A stretch of DNA of 52,154 bases from CAZEJS01 sp964512645 (GTDB lineage: Bacteria; Actinomycetota; Geothermincolia; Fen-727; Anoxymicrobiaceae): the NCBI GenBank assembly GCA_964512645.1, contig CAZEJS010000022.1, positions 1-52,154 on the forward strand. Reading direction: 5' to 3'. Positions 9,106 to 17,255 of the stretch are shown one piece after another. The notes beneath the pieces are model-generated. The model was not told the origin of the DNA and did not search any database. It worked only from the letters and a program-made list of their open reading frames with translations. Position 1 is the stretch's first letter; every line of letters begins with the position of its first letter. The position numbers and the translations under genes are program-made.

Positions 9106-10218
9106 ATGCTGTCGTTCGAACCCAGCGAAGAACAGGCGATGGTCAAGGAGACCATCGCGGGCTTCGCTACCGACCAGATCGAGCCCCTCACCAGGGAGAT
9201 GGATGAGACGTGTGAAGTCTCGCCCGACCTGGTGAAGACGGGCTGGGAGCTCGAGATAATCTCCTCGAGCGTGCCCGAAGAGTACGGGGGCTTCGGCGAG
9301 GGCCCGTCCGCGCTCACCGGCGTTATCGCCTACGAGGAGCTCGCGCACGGCGACCTCTCGACCGCCATGCACATCTGCTCCCCCACGGTCGCGGCATATA
9401 CCGTCCTGCTGGAGGGCACGGAAGACCAGAAGCAGCAGGTGCTGCCGGCGGCCTGCGGGGAGGAGTTCCTTGCGTTCGGCGCCGCGCTCATCGAGCCGAG
9501 GTTCAACTTCGACGCGTCAGCCCTGGAAACGACGGCAACGAGAGACGGCGACGAATACGTCATCAAGGGCAAGAAGTGCTTCGTACCTCTCGCGGCGGAC
9601 TCCGGCACCCTGCTCGTCTTCGCGACGACCGAACCCGGCGCCGGTTTCTCCGGGGTTCAGGCGTTCCTCGTGCCCAGGACCGCGGACAACCTCGTTATCG
9701 GCGGGGAGCCCGAAAAAAACATGGGCCTCAAAGCGCTCAAGACCTACGAGGTCGAGCTCAAGGACGTGCGGGTCCCGCTGAAGTCGAAGGTCGGCGGCGG
9801 CGAAGGCATCGACTACCTGAAGCTGCTCTCGCGAGCCCGCCTCGGGCTGGCGGCGATGGCGACGGGGCTCGCCAAGCGCGCGGCCGAGCACTCCAGGGAC
9901 TACGCCAGGGACCGAATCGCGTTCGGCGAGCCCATCGGGTCGCGCCAGGCGATCGCGTTCATGGTCGCCGAGATGTTCATGGAAGTGGACGCGATGAGAA
10001 TGCTGATATGGGAAGCCGCCTGGAAGTGCGACCGTGGCGAGGAGTTCTCGAAGGAAGCCGCGCTCGCCAGGAACTACGCGGCCGACAAGTGCATGAAGGT
10101 CTGCGACGGGGCGGTACAGGTGATGGGCGGACACGGGTACGTGCGCGACAACATGCCGGAGCTTTGGTTCCGGAACGCGCGCGCCTTCTCCACCCTCGAA
10201 GGCATGGTAATGATCTAG
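9106..10218 (+). CDS. Acyl-CoA dehydrogenase (C-terminally short)
   Basis: A 370-residue FAD-dependent acyl-CoA dehydrogenase that introduces the alpha-beta double bond into an acyl-CoA and passes electrons to an electron-transfer flavoprotein. The N-terminal helical domain (SEEQAMVKETIAGFATDQIEPL), the middle beta domain and the C-terminal helical bundle with QVMGGHGYVRDNMPELWFRNAR are all visible. The protein ends soon after the segment where the catalytic EGT normally sits: here it is TLEGMVMI, so the Glu may be kept but the usual last 15-20 residues are missing. ATG start; the gene follows the ligase by 3 bases and precedes another dehydrogenase by 12, so it is mid-operon. It may form a mixed oligomer with its neighbour; that is inference. 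Confidence 0.93.
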   Translation: MLSFEPSEEQAMVKETIAGFATDQIEPLTREMDETCEVSPDLVKTGWELEIISSSVPEEYGGFGEGPSALTGVIAYEELAHGDLSTAMHICSPTVAAYTVLLEGTEDQKQQVLPAACGEEFLAFGAALIEPRFNFDASALETTATRDGDEYVIKGKKCFVPLAADSGTLLVFATTEPGAGFSGVQAFLVPRTADNLVIGGEPEKNMGLKALKTYEVELKDVRVPLKSKVGGGEGIDYLKLLSRARLGLAAMATGLAKRAAEHSRDYARDRIAFGEPIGSRQAIAFMVAEMFMEVDAMRMLIWEAAWKCDRGEEFSKEAALARNYAADKCMKVCDGAVQVMGGHGYVRDNMPELWFRNARAFSTLEGMVMI

Positions 10219-10230
10219 GAGGTGATCTGA

Positions 10231-11478
10231 GTGGCTATAGATTTCGAGCTTTCCCCCAAGATTAAAGGTACGCAGAAGATGCTGCGGATGTTCGCCGAGC
10301 AGGCTGTCCGCCCGCAGGCCAGGAAATACGACGAGGAGGAGCACGAGAAGCCTGCGGACCTCCTCAATATGGTGCACGGCTTCATGAAGGGCGGAGTCGG
10401 CGGCGCGATGAGCGGCAGCGGGAAGAAAGAAGAGGGCGACGAGAAAAAGCGCAGCGAGCGCCAGCTCACGACCGCCGTTACGGTCGAGGAGATCTTCTGG
10501 GGCGACGCGGGCATCGCACTCGCTTTCCCGGGCCAGGGCCTCGGCGGCGCCGCCGTCCAGGCGACCGGCACCCCGGAACAGAAAGAGCAGTTCCTTGACC
10601 GTTTCTCCGGCGACAAGCCGGTATGGGGCGCGATGGCCATCACCGAGCCCGAGGCGGGCAGCGACACCGCCAACCTCAAGACCACCGCGGTCAAAGACGG
10701 CAACGAGTGGGTCCTGAACGGGGAGAAGATCTTCGTCACCAGCGGCAAGAGCGCACTCGAGGACTCCGAGGGCTTCGTCGTGGTCTGGGCCACGGTAGAC
10801 CCCAAGGCCGGCCGCGCCGGCATCAAGCCGTTCATCGTCGAGCACGGCACACCCGGCATGACCATCGCCAAGGTCGAGGACAAACTGGGTATCCGCTGCT
10901 CGGACACGGTCACCCTGGCCTTCATGGACTGCCGGATTCCCGAGGCCAACATCCTAGGCAGCGCGGAGGTCGTCGATCCCAAAAAGGCCGGCGAGAAGGG
11001 CTTCAAGGGAGTCATGGCGACGTTCGACGCCACCAGGCCGATGGTGGCCGCGATGGCGATCGGCGTGGGACGCGCCGCGCTGGACTACGTCAAGCAGGCC
11101 CTCGCGGACGAGGGGGTCCAGATACGCTACGGCATCTCCCCCGTCAACATGACCGCGATCGAGCGCGACATCACCGAGATGGAAGCGAACCTCAAAGCGG
11201 CCCGCCTGCTCACCTGGCGCGCCGTCTGGATGCTGGACGGCGGGGTGCGCAACAGCCTCGAGGCCTCCATGGCCAAGGCGAAGGCCGGGCTCGCGGTCAC
11301 GCAGATCACACAGAAATGCGTAGAGCTGATGGGCCCGCTCGGCTATTCGCGCCAGCTTCTCCTCGAGAAGTGGATGCGCGACGCGAAGATCAACGATATC
11401 TTTGAGGGAACAGGCCAGATACAGATGCTCATCACGGCCCGGAACGTACTCGGCTTCGGCAGGGACAAGTTGAAGTAG
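10231..11478 (+). CDS. Acyl-CoA dehydrogenase
   Basis: A 415-residue acyl-CoA dehydrogenase. The FAD/substrate motif AITEPEAGSDTANLKT and the C-terminal INDIFEGTGQIQM, with the canonical catalytic Glu in EGT, are intact. An unusual charged insert in the N-terminal domain (about residues 55-80, GSGKKEEGDEKKRSER) separates the first helices. The start is GTG directly behind AGGAGGTGATC, a near-perfect anti-16S match, so this gene is probably translated strongly. It is the last gene of the ligase-dehydrogenase operon and is followed by a strong hairpin terminator. The substrate is unknown. Confidence 0.94.
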   Translation: MAIDFELSPKIKGTQKMLRMFAEQAVRPQARKYDEEEHEKPADLLNMVHGFMKGGVGGAMSGSGKKEEGDEKKRSERQLTTAVTVEEIFWGDAGIALAFPGQGLGGAAVQATGTPEQKEQFLDRFSGDKPVWGAMAITEPEAGSDTANLKTTAVKDGNEWVLNGEKIFVTSGKSALEDSEGFVVVWATVDPKAGRAGIKPFIVEHGTPGMTIAKVEDKLGIRCSDTVTLAFMDCRIPEANILGSAEVVDPKKAGEKGFKGVMATFDATRPMVAAMAIGVGRAALDYVKQALADEGVQIRYGISPVNMTAIERDITEMEANLKAARLLTWRAVWMLDGGVRNSLEASMAKAKAGLAVTQITQKCVELMGPLGYSRQLLLEKWMRDAKINDIFEGTGQIQMLITARNVLGFGRDKLK

Positions 11479-11496
11479 AGGAACAGTCAGAGCAAG

Positions 11497-11526
11497 AAAG
11501 GCCGCGCCCCGCGCGGCCTTTCCTTC
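11497..11526 (+). terminator. Rho-independent terminator of the acyl-CoA operon
   Basis: A 10-bp perfect stem AAAGGCCGCG / CGCGGCCTTT with a 5-base loop (CCCCG), then a T/C-rich run. It lies 18 bases after the dehydrogenase stop and just before the end of the convergent lipoprotein gene, so it may serve both directions. Confidence 0.85.
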
Positions 11527-11539
11527 TTTCGGACGGTGG

Positions 11540-11980
11540 TCATCGGTCGAATATCTCCGGGGGGGCCGCCGGGAGGTCTTCAGCGGTCAGGTCGTTCCCG
11601 GTCTGCACCACTTCCCACCTCCCACCGCCGCGCTCCTTGAGGTAGACATCGAAGCCCACGCCTTCATCCGCGGGAACGTCTATCTCCAGCACGGAAACCC
11701 TGGCCCAGCCTTCCTGGCACCTGACGCTGGCCGCCTTGAAGGTGGAACCGCAGTTCATGTCTTCAGCGCACCTGAGAGCCTCCAGCGCGGCGCCGGTTTC
11801 TTCCGCCGACAACCTGGAGTAGTCGGCGATAATGGTAGACATGCTCTTGCCCGTAGGGGTCGTGGCGGGTTTTTCCAGTACGGACGAAGCGTTGGTGCCG
11901 GCCCCTCCCCCGCACCCCGCGACAGCGACCAGCACGACCGACGCCGCCAGCAGAACCGCGAGAATAAAGGTCCTCTTCAT
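11540..11980 (-). CDS. Small lipoprotein of unknown function
   Basis: A 146-residue protein with a classic lipoprotein signal: MKR, a hydrophobic run LAVLLAASVVLVAV, and the lipobox VAGC with Cys at residue 23, followed by a Gly/Ala/Ser linker. The mature part (about 45-146) has two further cysteines (EDMNCGST and SVRCQEG) that could pair, and a C-terminal portion of beta character (GFDVYLKERGGGRWEVVQTGND). Export and lipid anchoring are well supported; no known domain was recognised. It stands alone, convergent with the acyl-CoA operon. Confidence 0.8.
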   Translation of the reverse strand: MKRTFILAVLLAASVVLVAVAGCGGGAGTNASSVLEKPATTPTGKSMSTIIADYSRLSAEETGAALEALRCAEDMNCGSTFKAASVRCQEGWARVSVLEIDVPADEGVGFDVYLKERGGGRWEVVQTGNDLTAEDLPAAPPEIFDR

Positions 11981-12546
11981 TTATCAATCCTCCAACGCGA
12001 AACCACGAATCACCATTATACACCCGCCTGGAAGAGTCGTTCGCTTTCCACACGCCTGGAGGAACGTCCGGCAAGAGCTTGCCGGCCTCCTCAAGCAATC
12101 GGTCTACGCCCGCCTCGCCGGATACGAGGACGTGAACGACCAGGAGGTGCTCGCCCGCGACCCGGCCCATGGGGGCTTGTTCTCGGACCTCCCGGAGCGT
12201 ATCCGGTGTCTCGCCGCCGTCCCGAGGTGACCTGACAGGGAGACGACCCATATGGAAGGGAAAACCCTGGTCAACCGTCTCGCCGGACCGTCAGCGGCGA
12301 CGGTTTACAAAGAGCGCGGTTCTGAAGCGGGCAACTTCACGGAAAGCCGGGCAGAAATGGAAGGAAGGGCGCCGATTTCATGCTACAGTTGCTGCCTGGA
12401 GAGGCGGCTACGGGGCAGTGTTAAACAACAGGATACGCAAACGGATAGATTACGGCACGGGAGCGTGAGCGGTTCACCGTGAATGGCCGTGGCCAGTACG
12501 ATCGACCGCGTGGCCGGGATGGTCAGGCATGAGGGAGGACCGATAG
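11981..12546. other. Gene-free stretch with transposase debris
   Basis: A 565-base gap between the lipoprotein (minus) and the HdrD-like gene (plus). Its middle holds the remains of an IS1380-type transposase, annotated separately. The remainder has stop codons in all frames and no recognised RNA or promoter, apart from a GAGGGAGGA ribosome site at its right end serving the next gene. Confidence 0.6.
12039..12330 (+). pseudogene. Decayed IS1380-family transposase fragment
   Basis: The plus-strand translation from about 12054 reads RNVRQELAGLLKQSVYAR and then LAGYEDVNDQEVLARDP, which is the conserved N-terminal block of IS1380-type DDE transposases. A second block, MEGKTLVNRL from 12252, resembles the LAGKSTLNRL block that follows in one branch of that family, but it is in another frame and a stop lies between them. 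Most of the transposase, including any DDE residues, is gone. No terminal inverted repeats were found. The first block is convincing; the second is tentative. Confidence 0.6.
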
Positions 12547-13740
12547 GTGTCATATATAGACTGCTGTGACTGGAGCGAGTGCAACCGGTGCGGGACCTGC
12601 CTGGTCAAGTGTCCTGTGATGAAGATGACTAAAGAGGAGGCCCGCTCCGAGATAACGATGCTCCTGGACGACAAACCGGCCCCGCGCGTTTTCAGCGAGT
12701 GCACTCTCTGCTACGGCTGCAACGCCCACTGCCCGCACGGGCTGCGGCCGTACGAACTGATACTGGAGAGGTTGTCGGAGAGGAGCGCGCACAGGCAGTC
12801 GATATCCGCCATGGTCCCCTACTTCCTGAACGGGATGCCCGGCCATAACTTCTGGGGCGACGTGTACAGCGGGCTCAGCGCGGAGGAGAGGCAGATACTC
12901 GAGAAGTGGTCGGAGCCGCCGCCACCCAGCCGGGAGGTCCTGTTCCTGGGGTGCGGCGCTCGACTGTTCTGCGGCGACATTGAGGGCTCCACGGTGTTCC
13001 GCGACATCCCGAAGTTCGGCCCGCCTGACACGTGCTGCGGCGAGATGCACTACCGCTCGGCATTGTGGGACGCTTACTCCGGCGTCACCGAGAGGATACT
13101 GGAGAGGTTCGCGGGGTTAGAGGCTGAGAGGATAGTCTACTTCTGCGACTCGTGCTACATCTACATGTCGAAGACGCTGCCGGAGGTCTACGGAAAAGAG
13201 CTCCCGTTCGAGCACGTCAACCTGTACCAGTGGCTCCTCGAACGCCTGGACAGGGGTGAGATCTCCGTCCGAAATCCGCAGAGTTATAAGGCCGTTATCA
13301 GTGAACCGTGCTACGTCAGCGAACTGGGAAAAGAGTTCTACGAACTGATGCGAAGGGCCTACCGGGTGACCGGCGCCGAGTTCGTGGAGCTGGAAAACAA
13401 CCGCGATCGGTCATTGAGCTGCGGGATGGCGAGCTTCGTGAGGGACAACCGGATACGCGACATGCTGAAGTGCCAGAGGATGAAGTACCAACAGGCCAGG
13501 GACACGGGCGCGAGGGAACTGGCTCTCAACTGCTACGGCTGCGTTCTGACCATGGCCGCCACCAGCCGGTTCTACGGCCTCAAGCTGCGTTTCATGCCGC
13601 AGGAGATCCTTAAGGCCTTCGGGGACCAGGTGAACACTCCGCTCAACTCGAGGGTTCCGCTCATCATGAAGGTCCTCCTGAAGCGCGCTCCGTTGCTGTT
13701 CAAGAAGATCGATCCCGAACTGCCGGGGATACCCGCCTGA
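12547..13740 (+). CDS. HdrD/GlpC-like Fe-S oxidoreductase
   Basis: A 397-residue cytoplasmic Fe-S protein. Two [4Fe-4S] motifs stand at the N-terminus: CNRCGTCLVKCP, preceded by one more Cys, and CTLCYGCNAHCPHG at about residues 55-68. Two CCG-type domains follow. The first has the full pattern (LGCG, then CCGEMHY, then CDSC). The second has CYVSE, then SCGM in place of the usual CCG, then CYGC. This is the layout of heterodisulfide reductase subunit D and the GlpC/LutA group, which pass electrons between flavoproteins, quinones or thiols. GTG start with GGAGG upstream. No partner (HdrA, ETF, flavoprotein) is adjacent, although acyl-CoA dehydrogenases lie about 1 kb upstream and ETF-linked electron transfer is a reasonable guess. 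Confidence 0.88.
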   Translation: MSYIDCCDWSECNRCGTCLVKCPVMKMTKEEARSEITMLLDDKPAPRVFSECTLCYGCNAHCPHGLRPYELILERLSERSAHRQSISAMVPYFLNGMPGHNFWGDVYSGLSAEERQILEKWSEPPPPSREVLFLGCGARLFCGDIEGSTVFRDIPKFGPPDTCCGEMHYRSALWDAYSGVTERILERFAGLEAERIVYFCDSCYIYMSKTLPEVYGKELPFEHVNLYQWLLERLDRGEISVRNPQSYKAVISEPCYVSELGKEFYELMRRAYRVTGAEFVELENNRDRSLSCGMASFVRDNRIRDMLKCQRMKYQQARDTGARELALNCYGCVLTMAATSRFYGLKLRFMPQEILKAFGDQVNTPLNSRVPLIMKVLLKRAPLLFKKIDPELPGIPA

Positions 13741-14253
13741 GACATACGAGCCCTCTGACGGCGAATTACCGCCCCTGCCGACTGCGTTCCTGGTTCGGTC
13801 TCGACACCTTTTCTCGTGCCCGGTACATCAACATCAATTTCGGTTTCAGTTCACCGCGGGTCAACAGGGAGACTCTTCTTCTCCCGCACGCGTTCCAGCC
13901 AGGCAGCCCCGTTCATGCGGCCAGACAGTCCCGCGTTCCAGGTCCGTCTTCAGGACCGGCCGGCCCGGACCACCGGCGGCCCGGGCGAAACGTTCGCTCC
14001 GGGACCGGAAAGTGATGAAAAAATAAATACCCCAAACGGTTGATATTCGTGCATCTATGGTATACATTTAGCCCTCTACGGTGATATGGCGGCACTGATA
14101 CGCGGGGTTGTTTGCGGTGGTCGAGAGGGAGCCCCTGCGAAGGGGCTTTCTCGTTTCCTGCGGCGGAACCAGACCCGGCCAGGCGCCGTCATCTGGATGT
14201 TTCACCGCCGTCGCGCTACCATGCCCCTGTTCAACCGTACAGGGAAGACGGCT
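13741..14253. other. Intergenic region
   Basis: About 510 bases between the HdrD-like gene and the chosen start of the radical SAM protein. It contains an A/T-rich patch near 14010-14060 (AAAAAATAAATA, GGTATACATTTA) that may hold a promoter, and the stem-loop at 14130-14147. An open frame runs back to 14086, but its residues up to about 14220 are Arg-rich and unlike the protein family, so I treat them as non-coding. Confidence 0.5.
14130..14147 (+). other. Stem-loop in the radical SAM leader
   Basis: Perfect 7-bp stem AGCCCCT / AGGGGCT closed by a GCGA tetraloop, flanked by GAG and TCTCG, and followed by a short pyrimidine run. It lies 107 bases before the start codon. It could be a weak terminator or a leader structure affecting expression of the downstream gene. 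Confidence 0.5.
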
Positions 14254-15729
14254 TTGAAGACACTGTTCGTATCCGACTCCGCGGCGCTCGGCCTTATGGA
14301 GGCGCGACCGGAACCAGCGTGGCGCGTGAGGACGTCGGTCCTTCGCAACAAGGAACTCCTCGCGCCGGACTACGGCGCGATGCACGTTGCCGCGTACCTC
14401 AAGGAGCACGGCTTTTCTCCACGGGTGGTCAACCTCGTCGCCGACATCCAGCCCGACGCACGCGCGTTCGCGGAGCCCGAGACCGATCCGTCGGCGATCT
14501 CCCGCGCCGGGGTGGCCTCTCTCGACGCCGCCGAACGCACCCGTGAATACCTGGCGACGGCACTCGCGGACGAGGCCCCCGACGTGGTGTTCCTGGGAGT
14601 GTCGGTGTACAACCTCGCACTGCACGGAAGGCGCCTCCTGGGCGACGTCCGCCGGGCCTGTCCGGGGGCCAGGCTGGTGACCGGCGGCATCTACTCGTCG
14701 TTCCACGCGCGGGAGATCCTCGAAGACGGGCACGTGGACGCGGTCGTGCGCGGCGAGGGCGAGATAACCGCCGCGGCCCTGCTCCAAAGGCTTGCCGAGG
14801 GACGGGACCTGTACGGCCTCGAGGGCGTGAGCTTCCGCGATGGCGCCCGGATCGTACACAACGACCGCCGCCCGCACGCGCAAGACCTGGACGCTCTGCC
14901 CCACCCCTATACCGTGAGCGGGGAGTTCCGCGTGGCCAGGAGGTTCGAGATACTCAACAGCATACTCCCGGAGCCGGACTGGATCGCGGGCGCAGGCTTT
15001 CTCACCTCTCGCGGATGCCCCGAGGGCTGCACGTTCTGCCTGGACCCGGCCATCAACAGAAGGAGGACCAGGATGCACTCTCCGGGGTACGTCCGAGACG
15101 TCCTCGACTTCTGCGCGCGAGAGTTCCCCGGTGGTTCCGGCGCGTTCTTCTTCGGCGACGCCGCCTTCACCATGAACAGGAAGCGCGCGCGGCGCATCAT
15201 GGAGTTCATGCCCGGGACGCCTTTCACCTACCACATCCAGACCCGCGCGGACTACCTCGACGACGGGTTGATAAGCGACCTTGCCGCGGCCGGAGTCACC
15301 GACATCGCCATCGGGGCCGAGACGTTCAACGAGCGAATACTGCGCGAAGTCGTCCGCAAGCGCCTGGACGTCTCGAGAGTGCTGGAAGCCGCCAGGGCGG
15401 TCCGCGCCGCCGGCATGAGGCCCATGCTCACCTTCATCGTCGGCCTCCCGGGGGAGACCCGCGAAAGCGTCATGTCCACAGTCGAAATCCTCCGGGATAA
15501 CGGCCTTTTCGACGCGACCTTCTTCCCCCTGGTGGTGTTCCGGGGGACCGCCCTGTTCGAGTACATGCTGGCCCGGGTGGGGCCGGAGGGCCTCGACCCC
15601 TTCAGGATCAACCCGATGAGCGAGGAGTTCCTCTGCGCGAGCGACGAGTTTCCCGCGGCGGACGACCTCACCGGGTTCACCGACCTCGTCAACGCCGAAC
15701 TGGCCGCGGCGCGCCCTGGCGGGATGTGA
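14254..15729 (+). CDS. Radical SAM protein with B12-binding-like N-terminal domain
   Basis: A 491-residue protein. Residues about 1-180 resemble the Rossmann-like B12-binding domain of class B radical SAM enzymes (YGAMHVAAYLKEHGF, then VVFLGVSVYN, then LVTGGIYSSFHAREIL), but the DxHxxG cobalamin-ligand motif is not seen. The radical SAM core follows: the cluster motif CPEGCTFC has C255, C259 and C262, followed by FFFGDAAF, the IQTRAD segment and IAIGAETF. This family includes methyltransferases, oxidative cyclases and methylthiotransferases; nothing here picks one. Start: TTG at 14254 behind AGGGAAG; ATG at 14221 is possible but has no ribosome site. The gene stands alone. Confidence 0.85.
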   Translation: MKTLFVSDSAALGLMEARPEPAWRVRTSVLRNKELLAPDYGAMHVAAYLKEHGFSPRVVNLVADIQPDARAFAEPETDPSAISRAGVASLDAAERTREYLATALADEAPDVVFLGVSVYNLALHGRRLLGDVRRACPGARLVTGGIYSSFHAREILEDGHVDAVVRGEGEITAAALLQRLAEGRDLYGLEGVSFRDGARIVHNDRRPHAQDLDALPHPYTVSGEFRVARRFEILNSILPEPDWIAGAGFLTSRGCPEGCTFCLDPAINRRRTRMHSPGYVRDVLDFCAREFPGGSGAFFFGDAAFTMNRKRARRIMEFMPGTPFTYHIQTRADYLDDGLISDLAAAGVTDIAIGAETFNERILREVVRKRLDVSRVLEAARAVRAAGMRPMLTFIVGLPGETRESVMSTVEILRDNGLFDATFFPLVVFRGTALFEYMLARVGPEGLDPFRINPMSEEFLCASDEFPAADDLTGFTDLVNAELAAARPGGM

Positions 15730-15877
15730 CGAGAGAGGAAGCGCGGGCGCTGAGCGCGGGCCGGAAACGGCGGCGCGGGGCACCCGGCGGTGGAGGGCGC
15801 GCCCCGGAGACGTCCAGCGGTTAGAATACTGATTGGGCCGCGGCGCGGGACCCGGGGTGATCCGGCGGGCCGCGGCG

Positions 15878-15941
15878 CGGGGGGCGGGGCATGACCACGG
15901 CCTCGTCTGCGGGGGGCGGGGCATGACCACGGCCTCGTCTG
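15878..15941. repeat. Perfect 32-bp tandem duplication
   Basis: Two identical head-to-tail 32-base units, 15878-15909 and 15910-15941, each running from CGGGGGGCGGGG to GGCCTCGTCTG, lie directly before the start of the zinc-finger membrane protein. Exact identity implies a recent slippage or duplication event, or an assembly error. Confidence 0.9.
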
Positions 15942-15953
15942 ATAGCGTTGGCG

Positions 15954-17255
15954 ATGAGAACGGAGCGGCTCTTGGCCGGGGAACCCGTCGAATTTCGTGG
16001 GTGTTACATCCACCAATCAAGGCCCGCCATCAGGGACTGTATCAACTGCGAGCGCCCTATCTGCTCGCTCTGCGAGGAAGAGAGCGGCGACCCCCTGCTC
16101 TGCGCGCCTTGCAAGGAGGAGCTCGACAGGCTGGAACCCGGGGTCGCGGTACCATTTGGCAGGGAAGACCTCGGGAAGACCGACGCTCGAAAGGCCCCCG
16201 TCGATGTCAGCGAGGTCACCGTCCTCGCCGACGGCGAAGTGATCGAGCCGGAAAGGCACGAACCTACCGCGGCCGCCTCCACAAGACCGGAACCGGAGAA
16301 GCCCCCGGAGCGGCCGGCTCGCTCGACGCCGGGTTCAGGGGGACGGCCCCCGTCCGGACCGGCCCGAAAAGTCAAGAAGCCGCTGCCTCCCGAACTGAGG
16401 ACGATTCGCAAACCGTCACCGACACCGGTTTCCACGCACGGGGAACACCCGTCCGCTCCGGACCGCGGGGAACGCGCCCCCGGGGGCGAGGCCCCGGCCG
16501 CCGCGCCGGCCGCCTCCGACGGGGAAGAGAAAACGGGCCCGGTCAAGCGCGAGCCGACCCGTGTCAAGAGACCTCCGCGTGAGAAGCGGGCCGAACGGCC
16601 GCCTCGCGTAAAGGAACCCCGGCCCAGTAGGAAGCCCCGGTACTACGACGGGCCGGTCATGCAGGTGCTCAGCGGCCTGCCGGTGGCCCTGGGAGCCGCG
16701 GTCGCCGTGAGCGCGCTGTGGCTCCTGTTCGCGTTCCTCGCCAGGCAGTGGAGCCAGGTGGCGGTCTTCACGCTGGGCATCGCGGTACCCTGGTCCTACT
16801 ACAAGGGAACCACCCTGAGGAAGAAAGCGGGATTGCCCATCTGGACCGAGCCCGCCCCTCCGCTGCGGGTCGCCTTCCCTTCGCTGGTTATCGTTGCCGC
16901 CGTGACGGTACCCCTGCAGTTGCTCGCCTTCAAGGTGATCTACGGCTCGAACCGGGCCAGGCTCCCGTTCGGCGATTTCATGGACCGGTTCTTCACCGGT
17001 TTCGACTGGCTGCTGCTGGCGTTCGGCCTGGTGCTGGCGTTCGTGGTGCCGTTCCTGCTCGCCGCGGGAGGCAGCCTCGCCAGGCCGGCGCGCGTCAGAA
17101 GGCGCGGGAAGGACAGTGGCGCCGACGAGGATAGTGGCCCCGGCGAGGACAGTGGTTCCGGGGAGGACAGTGGCGCCGGCGTGGACGACAGTCCTGTCGA
17201 GGAAGAAAAGGAACCCGGCGGCGCTTCCGGCGGGCCGGGTCAGGAAGAGACCTGA
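15954..17255 (+). CDS. Membrane protein with N-terminal B-box-like zinc finger
   Basis: A 433-residue protein. Residues 17-53 have the ligand pattern of a B-box-type zinc finger (C17, H20, C29, C32, C37, C40, C50, C53). About 60-225 is a Pro/Glu/Arg/Lys-rich, probably disordered linker. Three or four hydrophobic membrane segments follow, with FSGL-like starts: VMQVLSGLPVALGAAVAVSA with the helix after it, LRVAFPSLVIVAAVTVPLQL, and WLLLAFGLVLAFVVPFLLAA. The tail is acidic and made of four or five DSGxxED repeats. Bacterial proteins with a B-box-like finger before a Yip1-like membrane domain are known; function is not established. ATG at 15954 has no clear Shine-Dalgarno, and a TTG at 15948 is in frame. 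The 3' end overlaps the convergent PHP gene by 16 bases. Confidence 0.75.
   Translation: MRTERLLAGEPVEFRGCYIHQSRPAIRDCINCERPICSLCEEESGDPLLCAPCKEELDRLEPGVAVPFGREDLGKTDARKAPVDVSEVTVLADGEVIEPERHEPTAAASTRPEPEKPPERPARSTPGSGGRPPSGPARKVKKPLPPELRTIRKPSPTPVSTHGEHPSAPDRGERAPGGEAPAAAPAASDGEEKTGPVKREPTRVKRPPREKRAERPPRVKEPRPSRKPRYYDGPVMQVLSGLPVALGAAVAVSALWLLFAFLARQWSQVAVFTLGIAVPWSYYKGTTLRKKAGLPIWTEPAPPLRVAFPSLVIVAAVTVPLQLLAFKVIYGSNRARLPFGDFMDRFFTGFDWLLLAFGLVLAFVVPFLLAAGGSLARPARVRRRGKDSGADEDSGPGEDSGSGEDSGAGVDDSPVEEEKEPGGASGGPGQEET

Noticed and set aside
7432..9372. Long minus-strand frame opposite the acyl-CoA ligase
   Set aside because: Lies wholly antisense to a gene with all ligase motifs; no ribosome site or recognisable domain.
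14068..16020. 650-codon minus-strand frame opposite the radical SAM gene
   Set aside because: Antisense to a sure radical SAM protein, low-complexity Arg/Pro/Ala sequence.
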